Source of the DNA: Bacillus alkalisoli
GTDB lineage: Bacteria > Bacillota > Bacilli > Bacillales > Bacillaceae_I
DNA length: 64,000 nt
Direction of reading: 5' to 3'
Assembly: GCF_002797415.1 (NCBI RefSeq)
Contig: NZ_KZ454944.1
Span: forward strand, 3,601,567-3,665,566
How positions within the stretch are numbered: position 1 is the first letter of the stretch; every line of letters starts with the position of its first letter. The notes beneath the pieces are model-generated. The model saw only the letters and a program-made list of their open reading frames with translations. It was not told the DNA's origin and ran no database searches. Both the position numbers and the translations under genes were made by a program. Positions 16,390 through 25,530 of this stretch are shown here, in pieces.

Positions 16390-17583
16390 TCAATCTAAGT
16401 ACCACGTAATATTTTCAATCTCTACTTTCACTTCTTCAAATATACCGAAATAGTAATCTTCGAATTTTCCATATTGACTTTGCGGGATATGGTACGGATA
16501 AGCGGTTGTTTGGCGTGTGTCGATTATAACGCCTTCTTTATCTAAAATATTGTAAGTAATCGTTACAGAGTAAATTCCCGTTGTTGCGATATTATGAATT
16601 TGGCCTGTTACGGAAAGTCCCCCAAAGTCATCTAGTTCTGCTTCTAAATGAATGACTTCTACAGCAGCTGTTTTATTTTGCAATTCCTCTTTTTCTGCTG
16701 CTTCAATCGCTTTATCTAGTCTTTCCTGCTCAGCTAATTCAAACGCTTCTTGTTCTGATTGCACTCTATCTCTTAACGCTAATAGGCGGTCGTCATTTAC
16801 AGCATATTGTAGCCCACGGTCGATAACAGAACGAGCACGGGTAAATTGTTTATTTTCTATCTCCAGTTCCGCTTCTTCCACTGTAAGTTGCACAATTCGA
16901 TTTATCACTTGTTCTTTTACTGCCGCCCCATCTTCTGATGGTACAGAGGACAATACTTGAAGCTTTCGAGCTAGTTCGGAAACCGTCGTTAAACCTTCTA
17001 ATTCTTCTACAATTTTACTTACTTTAATCGTAGCTTCCTTGTTTTCAATTTCTGATCGTAATTGTTTTATTAGTGGACCATCTATTCTTGGTAAACTTTC
17101 TTTAAGTTGGATGATCAACTTTTCCGCTTCTGCATACTCTTTTTCTAGTATTTTTTCATCAAGAAGTTGTAAGGATGTTTGAAAGTCTTGCATCAATTTA
17201 ATAACTTCAATGTTATTTTTCACAATATGATAGTTTGGTCGAATATCGCTTGCTGCTTGTAAAATTTCTTTTGCTTTATCATACTCGCCTTCTAATGCAA
17301 ATTCTTCTGCTTCACTTTGCATAGCGATTACTTTTGTATTCATATTTTGTTCGTGAAAATAATAGCTACTAATTATGGTGGCAAACACTAGTAAACTAGC
17401 AATTGGAAGGATGACAGGTAAATAGTGTCTAAATTTACTCTGTTTCGCGCGAGAGCTTCTATCTAGCAACGCTTCCTGTTCCACATTCTCCCCCGACATA
17501 TCTTCTTCTTTTAAATTGGCTCCACAATTGGAGCAATAATTAGCCTCTTGGTTAACTTTCGCTCCACACTGGTGACAAAACAT
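16390..17583 (-). CDS. Zinc-ribbon membrane protein with coiled-coil/TPR-like region and FxLYD domain
   Basis: About 397 residues. A zinc ribbon at the N-terminus (MFCHQCGAKVNQEANYCSNC) is cytoplasmic; one membrane helix follows (about 60-80). The outside portion has TPR-like helical pairs (EFALEGEYDKAKEILQAASD), a long charged coiled coil rich in Glu/Lys, and a C-terminal FxLYD-like beta domain (SVTGQIHNIATTGIYSVTITY). This layout couples a cytoplasmic metal ribbon to an extracytoplasmic repeat. It sits just upstream of the serine protease on the same strand; a regulatory partnership is inferred. The start at MFCHQCG is preferred because the zinc ribbon begins there, with GGAGG about 10 bases before. 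Confidence 0.78.
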   Translation of the reverse strand: MFCHQCGAKVNQEANYCSNCGANLKEEDMSGENVEQEALLDRSSRAKQSKFRHYLPVILPIASLLVFATIISSYYFHEQNMNTKVIAMQSEAEEFALEGEYDKAKEILQAASDIRPNYHIVKNNIEVIKLMQDFQTSLQLLDEKILEKEYAEAEKLIIQLKESLPRIDGPLIKQLRSEIENKEATIKVSKIVEELEGLTTVSELARKLQVLSSVPSEDGAAVKEQVINRIVQLTVEEAELEIENKQFTRARSVIDRGLQYAVNDDRLLALRDRVQSEQEAFELAEQERLDKAIEAAEKEELQNKTAAVEVIHLEAELDDFGGLSVTGQIHNIATTGIYSVTITYNILDKEGVIIDTRQTTAYPYHIPQSQYGKFEDYYFGIFEEVKVEIENITWYLD

Positions 17584-17719
17584 TATATAATAGCCTCCAT
17601 CACTTTTCTCTCTTTCTACCATTTTACAATAATTCCAAGCTTAACGGGGAAATATTGCCTCATAAAAACAGTTTTCAAATTTGGGAAATACTGGTTTAAA
17701 TTTTACAAACTCCTTACAG

Positions 17720-17783
17720 GTGCCTGACACTCGTCATATTATATGGCATTTTTCATTACAGTAGTGTTACAAGTGCCTGGCAC
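17720..17783. repeat. Pair of GTGCCTGGCAC-type palindromes
   Basis: GTGCCTGACAC (17720-17730) and GTGCCTGGCAC (17773-17783) are 53 bp apart, both similar to 3404-3414. They lie in the 255 bp gap upstream of the zinc-ribbon gene; nothing else is visible there apart from the terminator. Confidence 0.5.
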
Positions 17784-17801
17784 CTGATACACTTTTGTAA
17801 T

Positions 17802-17833
17802 AAAGGCCATCTCGTGCTAGAGATGGCCTTTGT
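17802..17833. terminator. Terminator of the YfmL-like helicase gene
   Basis: AAAGGCCATCTC pairs perfectly with GAGATGGCCTTT around a 6-base loop; it sits just beyond the helicase stop codon. Confidence 0.85.
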
Positions 17834-17838
17834 TGGTA

Positions 17839-19041
17839 TTATTTAGTATGTTTTTTGTTGCGAGTTGGTGCGTTCTTTTTTTTCGGTTTAAATGTTCTTT
17901 GAGGTCTTTGTGGTTTTTCTTCTACTAGGTTACCTCCGAACACTTCACGTTTTTGCAAAGTGATACCGATTTCTTTCGCAATTTGCTTTAATGTACGTTC
18001 TTCTCTTGGTGTTACGATAGAAATAACCGTACCAGTTGCTCCTTGTCGGCCTGTTCGTCCTGATCGGTGTGTATAACTCGACGCATCTTGCGGAATGTCG
18101 TATTGAATAACGTGTGTTAATTCTTTAATATCTAATCCACGCGCAGCAATATCTGTTGCTAAAAGAATCGGATATTCAGCATTTCGGAACTCTTTTAATG
18201 CTGTTTCACGATCTTTTTTGCTAGAATCACTGTGTAGTACCCCTACGTCTAACTGTTTGAACGCTAGTTTTTCTGCCACAACAGATAAATTCCCGATGTC
18301 TCGCACAAAGGCTAACGCTTTTATTTTAGATTCACGTACAACGTTTGCCAAAATGTTTACCTTGTCACGTTGCTCACTTACAACATAAAAATGTTCTACT
18401 TTCGCTTTGCTTTTTGCATCGGTTTCTACTTTTACTAACTCTGGTTCTTTCATTAGTTCTTTTGCAATAGAAATAGCCGCGTCATTAACTGTTGCAGAAA
18501 TAAGTAAAACCTGTCTATCTGCTAACGTTGCTTTTACTATATTTTTAATCGATGGTAAATGTTCCGAAGTTAATAATTGATCACCTTCATCTAAGACGAC
18601 TGTTTTTACTTCATGCATTTTTATCTTCTTCATCTGTACTAGTTCGATTAGACGACCTGGCGTTCCGACAATGATTTGTGGGCGATCTTTTAACTTTTCC
18701 AATTGGCGTTTAATGTTCACGCCTCCAATAATGGAAGTTGTAACAATATCGCTACCTTTCGTCCACTTTTGAAGTTCACCAAGAATCTGCATTGCTAACT
18801 CTTTTGATGGTGCTAGGATAATTGCTTGAGGATGCTGTTTTTCTTTATTTATTTTTTCGATGATTGGAATTAAATAAGCTAATGTTTTACCCGTACCTGT
18901 TGGAGATTCGATAAGTAAGTCATCTCCGGTTAAAATTTTTGGAATGGCTAGTTCTTGAACAGGTGTTGCAGTTTCAAACTCTGACTTTTCCCAAACTTGT
19001 TGTAAAAATGGTTGTAAAGATGAAATGATAGGTGTTGTCAT
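17839..19041 (-). CDS. yfmL: DEAD-box RNA helicase, YfmL-like
   Basis: 400 residues with both RecA-like domains: Q motif (ATPVQELAIP), Walker A (SPTGTGKT), Ib (TPGRLIEL), Walker B as DEGD instead of DEAD, SAT, ATDIAARGLDI and HRSGRTGRQG. Similar along its length to B. subtilis YfmL, which has DETD at the same place and acts in 50S ribosome assembly and cold growth. The C-terminal tail (PQRPQRTFKPKKKNAPTRNK) is basic and probably binds RNA. An AAAGGAGC ribosome site precedes the ATG. The gene is monocistronic with its own terminator. Confidence 0.88.
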   Translation of the reverse strand: MTTPIISSLQPFLQQVWEKSEFETATPVQELAIPKILTGDDLLIESPTGTGKTLAYLIPIIEKINKEKQHPQAIILAPSKELAMQILGELQKWTKGSDIVTTSIIGGVNIKRQLEKLKDRPQIIVGTPGRLIELVQMKKIKMHEVKTVVLDEGDQLLTSEHLPSIKNIVKATLADRQVLLISATVNDAAISIAKELMKEPELVKVETDAKSKAKVEHFYVVSEQRDKVNILANVVRESKIKALAFVRDIGNLSVVAEKLAFKQLDVGVLHSDSSKKDRETALKEFRNAEYPILLATDIAARGLDIKELTHVIQYDIPQDASSYTHRSGRTGRQGATGTVISIVTPREERTLKQIAKEIGITLQKREVFGGNLVEEKPQRPQRTFKPKKKNAPTRNKKHTK

Positions 19042-19216
19042 AACTTGCTCCTTTGCGTGCTTTATCCATTCATTCTACTCTTTTTCTGCTCATAATCCAA
19101 CTATCGTTTATTTTCCCACCTTTTTAATCTAATAATCCCAAACTTCGACTTGCATACATGATTCTTCTTTAATTGGAAAAATTAAGTACACTGACTACTT
19201 AAGGAGGATTACTAAA

Positions 19217-20755
19217 ATGGAAGCAGAGAATTATACGGATGGTTTACCGAAAGCGCCTGAGCCTTTTTGGCTTCGATCTACGGAGTTATCTAGTTATCCT
19301 AAATTAGAACATGATTTACATACAGACATATGTATTGTTGGGGCTGGTATTACCGGTATTACAGCAGGGTATCAACTTATACAAGAAGGGTTTAAGGTTA
19401 CCATCATTGATGCTGGAAAGATTTTAAATGGAACAACTGGCCATACAACGGCTAAGGTTACTGCCCAACACGGTGTGATTTATGACGAGTTACTAAATCA
19501 TTTTGGAAAAGAAAAAACGAAGTTGTACTACGAAGCAAATAATAATGCCCTACATTATATAAAAAATTTAGTAGATCAAAAACGAATAGAATGTGATTTT
19601 TCCCTGCAAGATGCCTGTATATATGCAACAGGTGAACAAGGAGAACAAAAAGTTCAAAAGGAGTTGGATGCATATCGCAAATTAGGTATTCAAAGTGAAC
19701 ATAGATCGGAAGTTCCTTTTAACATTTCCGCCTTATCTGTTGCGGTGATGAAAGAGCAAGCTCAATTTCATCCATTAAAGTATTTAAAACGTCTAGTTGA
19801 GGAGTTTACTGAAAAGGGCGGAGAAATCTATGAAGGTACTGTTGCTGTTGATGTGGAAGAGTCACCTCAGCTAATAGTGAAAACAAAGACCGGCAACAAA
19901 ATTCATTGCAAAACGATATTAGCTTGTTCCCACTTTCCTTTTTACGATGGCAAAGGTTTCTTTTTCACAAGAATGTATGCTGAAAGGTCTTACATTGTCG
20001 CAGCTAAAACGGAGAAAGAGTATCCGGATGGAATGTACTATAGTGCCGACCAGCCAACAAGATCGTTACGTTTCACTACAGATGGTGACGAAAAATTAGT
20101 GTTGATTGGTGGAGAAGGTCATAAAACGGGACAAGGAAAAAGTACACTGGAGCATTACAAAGCATTAAAACAATTCGGAGAAGAAGTGTTAGGCATAAAG
20201 CAAATTCCGTATCGATGGTCTGCTCAAGACTTATATACATTAGACAAAATACCTTATGTAGGACCAATCACACAAGGAAATCCGCGTATTCTTATTGCAA
20301 CAGGCTTTAGAAAATGGGGCATGACAAATGGGACAGCTGCTGCTTTAATGATGCAAGACTTTATTATGGAAAAAGAAAATCCTTATTTAGATTTATTTTC
20401 TCCTTCTAGATTTGTAGCAGACCCTAGTTTGAAGAAATTCATTTCTACTAACTTTGATGTTGCGGGGCATTTGATGGAGGGAAAATTAGACAGACCTACA
20501 AAGCAGGTAGAAGAACTAGAACTGGATGAAGGTGCAGTAGTTTCTATTCACGGAGAGCGTGCGGGAGCGTATAAAGATGAGCATGGAGTCGTGCACTGCG
20601 TAGATACGACATGTACGCATTTAGGTTGTGAAGTCGAATGGAATGACGGAGAGAGAACGTGGGATTGCCCATGTCATGGCTCGCGTTTTTCGATACATGG
20701 TGAGGTGTTAGAAGGTCCTGCTGACAAGCCGTTGAAGCAATTAAATGCTGACTAA
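19217..20755 (+). CDS. yhfW: FAD-dependent oxidoreductase with C-terminal Rieske domain (YhfW-like)
   Basis: 512 residues. A DAO-type FAD domain begins with the dinucleotide fold [15 protein letters not shown], followed by [14 protein letters not shown] and the late FAD motif [12 protein letters not shown]. The last 80 residues form a Rieske [2Fe-2S] domain with CTHLGC and CPCHGS ligand pairs. The architecture matches B. subtilis YhfW; the substrate is unknown, and amine oxidation with electron transfer through the Rieske cluster is plausible. GGAGGATTACTAAA precedes the ATG. Monocistronic; a MITE remnant and a bidirectional hairpin follow. Confidence 0.88.
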   Translation: MEAENYTDGLPKAPEPFWLRSTELSSYPKLEHDLHTDICIVGAGITGITAGYQLIQEGFKVTIIDAGKILNGTTGHTTAKVTAQHGVIYDELLNHFGKEKTKLYYEANNNALHYIKNLVDQKRIECDFSLQDACIYATGEQGEQKVQKELDAYRKLGIQSEHRSEVPFNISALSVAVMKEQAQFHPLKYLKRLVEEFTEKGGEIYEGTVAVDVEESPQLIVKTKTGNKIHCKTILACSHFPFYDGKGFFFTRMYAERSYIVAAKTEKEYPDGMYYSADQPTRSLRFTTDGDEKLVLIGGEGHKTGQGKSTLEHYKALKQFGEEVLGIKQIPYRWSAQDLYTLDKIPYVGPITQGNPRILIATGFRKWGMTNGTAAALMMQDFIMEKENPYLDLFSPSRFVADPSLKKFISTNFDVAGHLMEGKLDRPTKQVEELELDEGAVVSIHGERAGAYKDEHGVVHCVDTTCTHLGCEVEWNDGERTWDCPCHGSRFSIHGEVLEGPADKPLKQLNAD

Positions 20756-20757
20756 AT

Positions 20758-20799
20758 GAGTGAGTTTCAATAAACGAACCGTAATTATGAAATTGATTG
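20758..20799 (+). repeat. MITE-like element, internally deleted copy C
   Basis: GAGTGAGTTTCA from the left end of copy B is joined directly to TAAACGAACCGTAATTATGA from its right end, leaving about 42 bp. This is the pattern of an element that lost its interior. Confidence 0.75.
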
Positions 20800-20810
20800 A
20801 AATAAAAAAT

Positions 20811-20853
20811 GAAAAAGCAAGTGACTCCAGACATATGAGTACACTTGCTTTTT
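20811..20853. terminator. Bidirectional terminator between yhfW and the KinB-like kinase gene
   Basis: GAAAAAGCAAGTG pairs with CACTTGCTTTTTC. A and T runs on both sides let it work on both strands for these convergent genes. Confidence 0.8.
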
Positions 20854-20856
20854 CCA

Positions 20857-22155
20857 TTATCCTACTTGTTTCTCTTCTTCCAATTGGCTATCTAATTTTG
20901 CTACGGGCAAAAGGATCGTTACTTCAGTTCCTTCATCTATTTTACTAGCATAGTTTATTTTTCCATTCATTGTTTCAATGATCCGAATGGACACCATTGT
21001 TCCAAGGCCTGTTCCTTTTTCTTTTGTTGAATAAAATAACGATCCGATGCGGGATAATTGTTCACTTGTCATTCCTTTACCGGTATCTTTAATCGTCAGG
21101 CAAACTTGATTATCACGTAAATGCAGGTTGACGCTAACTCTACCATCCTGTGGAGTGGCTTCAATCGCATTTTTCACAATATTAACAAGAGCTTGTTTTA
21201 ACTGATTTTTATCGGTTTCAATGATAATATTTTTTTCTAAATATTGATCAATTTGAACCCCTTTTGTCATCGCTAATGGGTTGATCAATAGTAAAACGTC
21301 CGTTATTAGTTCGTAAAGATAAAATTTTTCAATCTTTTTAAACTCAGGTTTAGCAAAGTTTAAATAGTCATTGATAATCGCTTCGGCTCTTCCTAGTTCC
21401 GTTAAAACTAAAGAGAGGTATTGAAAGTTTTGGCCTTTTTCTTGTTTTTGCATTAATTGCAGGAAACCTTTTACAACGGTTAACGGATTACGCACTTCGT
21501 GAGCAATGGATGCTGCTAATTCGCCTAATGTGTTTAATTTTTCTGCTCTTCTAATTTCTTCTTTCATTTTCTCCCGTTCAATCGCACTTTCTAAGAGCAT
21601 GGAGGCAAAGCCAACACCTATCACTTGAATGACACCGAAAGAGATAATGTATATTAACACCTCAATATTTCCATCTAGCTTCATTTCATAAATGTCGTGA
21701 GAAAGTAAATATACGATTAATACGGAAAGCATAATCAGATTTGGCCAAAGTCCAAAAAGTACTGCTGCTTCTATTCTTTTTTTCTTTGATTGTATTTTTT
21801 GGAATATCCCGACAAATAAAAACGGTACCGAAGCCGCTAATATTCCACTGATGTAACCAAACGCAAGCGCCTCTCCACCAAGATATGTACGTGTGGCTAA
21901 AATGCTACCTAGAACCATCAGCCCTGCTTTTGGCCCTCCATATAAAATGGCCAAAACTAGCGGGATATAACGAAGGTCCCAATAAAGTCCGTACTCGTGA
22001 TGTGCAAAAAGTAGACATAGACTGGCCGCTATCCCTTGTAACGTACCAATGAAAAAAGGAGACTTCCCAAAACGGTTATTATCTGAAACAATATAGTATA
22101 TAAGTACTGGAGCTAATATAATTAACACATGTAATAGTAATTTCTCTGCTAGCAT
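20857..22155 (-). CDS. Sporulation-type sensor histidine kinase, KinB-like
   Basis: 432 residues. Six or so membrane helices of the 5TMR-LYT type occupy residues 1-195, with almost no extracytoplasmic loop. After them come a HisKA domain (LGELAASIAHEVRNPLTVVKGFLQLM), an N box (NIVKNAIEATP) and ATP motifs DTGKGM and GTGLGTMVS. The layout and H-box match KinB, which phosphorylates Spo0F to start the sporulation phosphorelay. No response regulator lies beside it, as expected of an orphan phosphorelay kinase. Start: the second ATG (22155) has TGGAG 7 bases upstream; the first (22161) overlaps it. Confidence 0.85.
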   Translation of the reverse strand: MLAEKLLLHVLIILAPVLIYYIVSDNNRFGKSPFFIGTLQGIAASLCLLFAHHEYGLYWDLRYIPLVLAILYGGPKAGLMVLGSILATRTYLGGEALAFGYISGILAASVPFLFVGIFQKIQSKKKRIEAAVLFGLWPNLIMLSVLIVYLLSHDIYEMKLDGNIEVLIYIISFGVIQVIGVGFASMLLESAIEREKMKEEIRRAEKLNTLGELAASIAHEVRNPLTVVKGFLQLMQKQEKGQNFQYLSLVLTELGRAEAIINDYLNFAKPEFKKIEKFYLYELITDVLLLINPLAMTKGVQIDQYLEKNIIIETDKNQLKQALVNIVKNAIEATPQDGRVSVNLHLRDNQVCLTIKDTGKGMTSEQLSRIGSLFYSTKEKGTGLGTMVSIRIIETMNGKINYASKIDEGTEVTILLPVAKLDSQLEEEKQVG

Positions 22156-22311
22156 TAACATTCTCCATCCTACTTGTGAAAGTTTTTATATCTTTTCGAC
22201 ATAAATAGAAAAAAACCTTTATTTACTTCCTACAATTTTTATGCTAATAGACGAGGATGTTTGTCTATTTTTGTCGAATATACATTTAAAATGAAGTTGG
22301 AGGTTTCTAAT

Positions 22312-23316
22312 ATGAACTGTATAGATTGTGGGGTTCCTAATTTAATAGAAACACATGGTACTCTTTTTGTAATATTTGAGAAAAAGGATAATATGGAGAC
22401 AGCTCGTATCCCACATAGTGAATACACATATCACTCATTAAACGAACTAACTAATTTCATTGAAGAGCTCGTAGCTACGTTACCCGAAACTGATTCAGAA
22501 AAACTATTAGTTAAAACTTTGGATATGCCATCCTATGAAGAGGTACATATATTTCATGAATTGTTGGCTAACCAGGACTTGATTCGAATTATGAGAGATG
22601 GCTCCTTTAAGACATTTTTCCAACCAATCGTTGATTTACAGTCAGAAAAGAACGCTATTTTTGCCTATGAATGTTTATTAAGACCGATTAAAGGTGGAGA
22701 GTTTTTGCCACCATATCCGTTATTTGAATTTGCTAGAAACGCCAATCTACACAATTTTTTAGATCAAAAGGCCCGTGAAAGTTCTATTATTTCAAGTAGC
22801 CAAAAGCTTAATGAAGATGTGAAGGTATTTATTAATTTCTTACCTTCGTCCATTTATAATCCTGAATTTTGTTTGCGTCATACTTTTCAAATTGTGAAGA
22901 AATATAATGTTTCACCAGAGAACTTAGTGTTTGAAGTAGTAGAGTCTGAGAAAATTAAAGATTTAGGACATCTACAAAATATATTCCGAACTTATAAAAA
23001 TTCGGGCATGAAAGTTGCCCTTGACGATGTTGGTGCTGGTTATTCAACATTGGAAGTATTAGAGGCATTGAGGCCAGACTATGTGAAAATTGATAGAGAC
23101 TATATTTCTTTTTGTGATAAGGATGTCGAGAAGCAAATGTTCCTGCAAAATGTAATGGGTATTTCTCGAAGATTAAATTTAAAAGTGTTAGCTGAAGGAA
23201 TTGAGAGAAAAGAAGAGTTAGTGTTTTGTAGAGAATTGGGCATCCATTATGCACAAGGATATTATATTGGTAAGCCTTCGGAGGAACCGATGAAAGAAGA
23301 AGATTTGACGATTTGA
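22312..23316 (+). CDS. EAL-domain c-di-GMP phosphodiesterase
   Basis: 334 residues. An N-terminal region with a CxxC (MNCIDCGVPN) may be a small metal or redox site; residues 95-325 form an EAL domain. The metal and catalytic residues are in place: Glu120 (the EAL motif reads ECL), Asn175 (INFLP), Glu208 (FEVVES), Asp238-Asp239 (LDDVGAGYS), Lys259 (VKIDRD) and Glu in LAEGIE. It should therefore be an active phosphodiesterase hydrolysing c-di-GMP. A membrane diguanylate cyclase is encoded at 46.5 kb. The start is set at the ATG with GGAGG 8 bases upstream; a longer frame from 22261 has no ribosome site. It is divergent from the KinB-like kinase. Confidence 0.87.
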   Translation: MNCIDCGVPNLIETHGTLFVIFEKKDNMETARIPHSEYTYHSLNELTNFIEELVATLPETDSEKLLVKTLDMPSYEEVHIFHELLANQDLIRIMRDGSFKTFFQPIVDLQSEKNAIFAYECLLRPIKGGEFLPPYPLFEFARNANLHNFLDQKARESSIISSSQKLNEDVKVFINFLPSSIYNPEFCLRHTFQIVKKYNVSPENLVFEVVESEKIKDLGHLQNIFRTYKNSGMKVALDDVGAGYSTLEVLEALRPDYVKIDRDYISFCDKDVEKQMFLQNVMGISRRLNLKVLAEGIERKEELVFCRELGIHYAQGYYIGKPSEEPMKEEDLTI

Positions 23317-23327
23317 TTTTATGTATA

Positions 23328-23370
23328 AAAAAAGTGCGGTTGCCTATTAAAATGGCGTCCGCACTTTTTT
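23328..23370. terminator. Bidirectional terminator
   Basis: AAAAAAAGTGCGG pairs with CCGCACTTTTTT; it separates the convergent EAL and AGCS genes. Confidence 0.88.
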
Positions 23371-23371
23371 A

Positions 23372-24835
23372 TTATGAAGCTTTGTCGTCTTCTTTTTTGT
23401 ATTCTTTTACCCAGAAATCTGCATTTTTAATGCCTAGCTTTTCAGGGTCGAATGTTGGATCAAGCCCAGCTTTCTTTTGCTCATCATAATCTCTTAAAAC
23501 TGCTATTGCAGGTTTTGCCAGAACTAAGATTGCAATTAAGTTGATCCAAACCATGAGCCCAAGTCCAATGTCCCCAAGTACCCATGCTGCTCCTGCTTCT
23601 CTAGTAACCCCGAAGAATACAGCAAGTAAAAGGACAACTTTTAATAAGAACATTCCAACATTTTTCCACTTACCCTTTTTGAATAAGTAAGCTATGTTTG
23701 TTTCTGCAATGTAGTAGTAAGCCATGATTGTTGTGAATGCGAAGAATAGTAATGCAATTCCTACGAACCCAGCTCCGAAACCTGGTAATACAGACTCAAT
23801 GGCACCTTGCGTATATGCAGGTCCAGCCACGATCATTTCACCGATACCTACTTTTAAGAATTGTCCTTCTTCTGCACCATGAACGTTATACATCCCTGTG
23901 AAAAGAATCATAAACGCCGTTGCAGAACATACAAGTAATGTATCAATATATACAGAGAATGCTTGAACTAAACCTTGCTTAGCAGGGTGAGAAACTTCCG
24001 CCGCTGCTGCTGCATGTGGTCCAGTACCTTGACCAGCTTCGTTCGAGTAAATACCACGTTTTACACCCCAAGCAATTGCTGCACCTACCACTCCACCGAA
24101 TGCAGAATCGAAACCAAATGCACTACTGAAAATTAGTCCGATAACTCCAGGTAATTCCGTAATATTCATTGAAATAATAATGATTGCTAAAAATACGTAA
24201 GCTACTGCCATGAATGGAACTACAATTTGTGCAACCGAAGCAATACGTTTTACTCCACCAAAAATGATAAGTCCGATAACAATAACTAATGCGATTGCTA
24301 CCCAAGTTTTATCTGCGTTGAACGCATTGTTTAATCCTTCACCAATTGCGTTCGCTTGTATTCCTGGCATTAAGAAACTTGTTGCTAGGATGGCTGCTCC
24401 AGCAAATAATACAGCATACCATTTCCAGCCGATACCTTTTTCAATATAGTAAGCAGGGCCTCCACGGTATTGCCCTTCTTGTTTTTCTTTATAAACTTGT
24501 GCAAGTGTTGATTCGATAAAGGCACTAGATGCACCGATAAACGCGATCGTCCACATCCAAAAAACGGCCCCCGGTCCACCGAAAGCGATTGCAGTAGCCG
24601 TACCTGCGATGTTACCAGTACCTACGCGTCCAGAAAGCGAGATGGCTAATGCTTGGAATGATGAAACCCCAGCACTTGAACTTTTCCCTTTGAACGTGTG
24701 TGTTAGCATGTCTTTGAAAAGACGTACTTGCACAAACCTAGTCCAAATGGTGAACAGTAATCCAACCCCTAAACAGAAAACAATCATCGGTGTACTCCAT
24801 AGAACATCATTTAAAAGATTAATAAATGCTTCCAT
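23372..24835 (-). CDS. AGCS-family sodium:amino-acid symporter (AlsT/GlnT-like)
   Basis: 487 residues and about 11 membrane helices. Family signatures are SLSGRVGTGNIAGTATAI (substrate site), GGPAYYIEKG and AIAWGVKRGIYSNEAGQGTGP. AGCS transporters import alanine, glycine or glutamine with sodium; B. subtilis AlsT carries glutamine, but substrate choice cannot be read here. The C-terminal tail is charged and cytoplasmic. Start: ATG 24835 with a GGGGGGATT site, rather than a GTG 15 bases earlier. Monocistronic, with a shared terminator downstream and a 695 bp gap upstream that holds the 25.0 kb array. Confidence 0.9.
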   Translation of the reverse strand: MEAFINLLNDVLWSTPMIVFCLGVGLLFTIWTRFVQVRLFKDMLTHTFKGKSSSAGVSSFQALAISLSGRVGTGNIAGTATAIAFGGPGAVFWMWTIAFIGASSAFIESTLAQVYKEKQEGQYRGGPAYYIEKGIGWKWYAVLFAGAAILATSFLMPGIQANAIGEGLNNAFNADKTWVAIALVIVIGLIIFGGVKRIASVAQIVVPFMAVAYVFLAIIIISMNITELPGVIGLIFSSAFGFDSAFGGVVGAAIAWGVKRGIYSNEAGQGTGPHAAAAAEVSHPAKQGLVQAFSVYIDTLLVCSATAFMILFTGMYNVHGAEEGQFLKVGIGEMIVAGPAYTQGAIESVLPGFGAGFVGIALLFFAFTTIMAYYYIAETNIAYLFKKGKWKNVGMFLLKVVLLLAVFFGVTREAGAAWVLGDIGLGLMVWINLIAILVLAKPAIAVLRDYDEQKKAGLDPTFDPEKLGIKNADFWVKEYKKEDDKAS

Positions 24836-25043
24836 CCAATCCCCCCACACTTTTAATAGTTTTATTTTTCAGAATATTACATATTCTCTAGAGATTATAG
24901 TTTATATATACAAACTAGGCAAGCGAAAAAGTATTAATTAGGACAAATTAAGAGGAAAAAGTTTTCGACAAGATTGGAGAGTAGGGGAGTTTATTACTAC
25001 AGTTGATTTATTTGCTTTCGATGCGAGGAGATATCTGCTTTGT

Positions 25044-25440
25044 GTTTCAATCTGCTTAGTTTGTGTTTCAATTTTTTCTACTTGTGTTTCAATCATGGGG
25101 GTTTCTGTTTCAATTTCTATCGCACGTCCAACTTGTGTTTCAATCTACACTGGTTGTGTTTCAATCCTTGCTCCTTGTGTTTCAATCCTAATGGTTTCTG
25201 TTTCAATTTCTTTCGCACGTCCAACTTGTGTTTCAATCTACACTGGTTGTGTTTCAATCCTTGCTCCTTGTGTTTCAATCCTAATGGTTTCTGTTTCAAT
25301 TTCTTTCGCACGTCCAACTTGTGTTTCAATCTACACTGGTTGTGTTTCAATCCTTGCTCCTTGTGTTTCAATCCTCGCTTCTTGTGTTTCAATCCACTAT
25401 GTTTCTGTTACAATTTCACCTTCTTGCGTTTCAATCCCAA
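25044..25440 (+). repeat. 21-bp phased TGTTTCAAT array with exact 93-bp higher-order repeat
   Basis: GTTTCAAT (one copy GTTACAAT) occurs 18 times: 25044, 25065, 25086, 25107, 25137, 25158, 25179, 25200, 25230, 25251, 25272, 25293, 25323, 25344, 25365, 25386, 25407, 25428. Steps are 21 bp, with a 30 bp step every fourth unit, giving 93 bp blocks starting at 25044, 25137, 25230 and 25323. The 30 bp unit always carries TTTCGCACGTCCAAC or a near form. The rest of the gap (24836-25040) shows only AT-rich sequence that should hold the symporter promoter. Confidence 0.95.
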
Positions 25441-25530
25441 TCACGCAACTTTTTTAATGTATCTAAACAGAAAAAAGCAATCCAGCCTAGTCAGGAACTG
25501 AATTGCCTATCTTCTTTACTTAAACTATCA

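Noticed and set aside
25044-25440. CRISPR array, because GTTTCAAT resembles the end of some CRISPR repeats
   Set aside because: The conserved word is only 8-11 bp, spacers are about 10 bp and themselves repeat every 93 bp, and no cas gene is present.
25040-25501. Open frames of 91-153 residues across the TGTTTCAAT array, reading as CFN or LKHK heptads
   Set aside because: A 21 bp (seven-codon) period keeps several frames open on both strands by itself. There is no ribosome site, and starts are internal TTG or ATG within repeat units.
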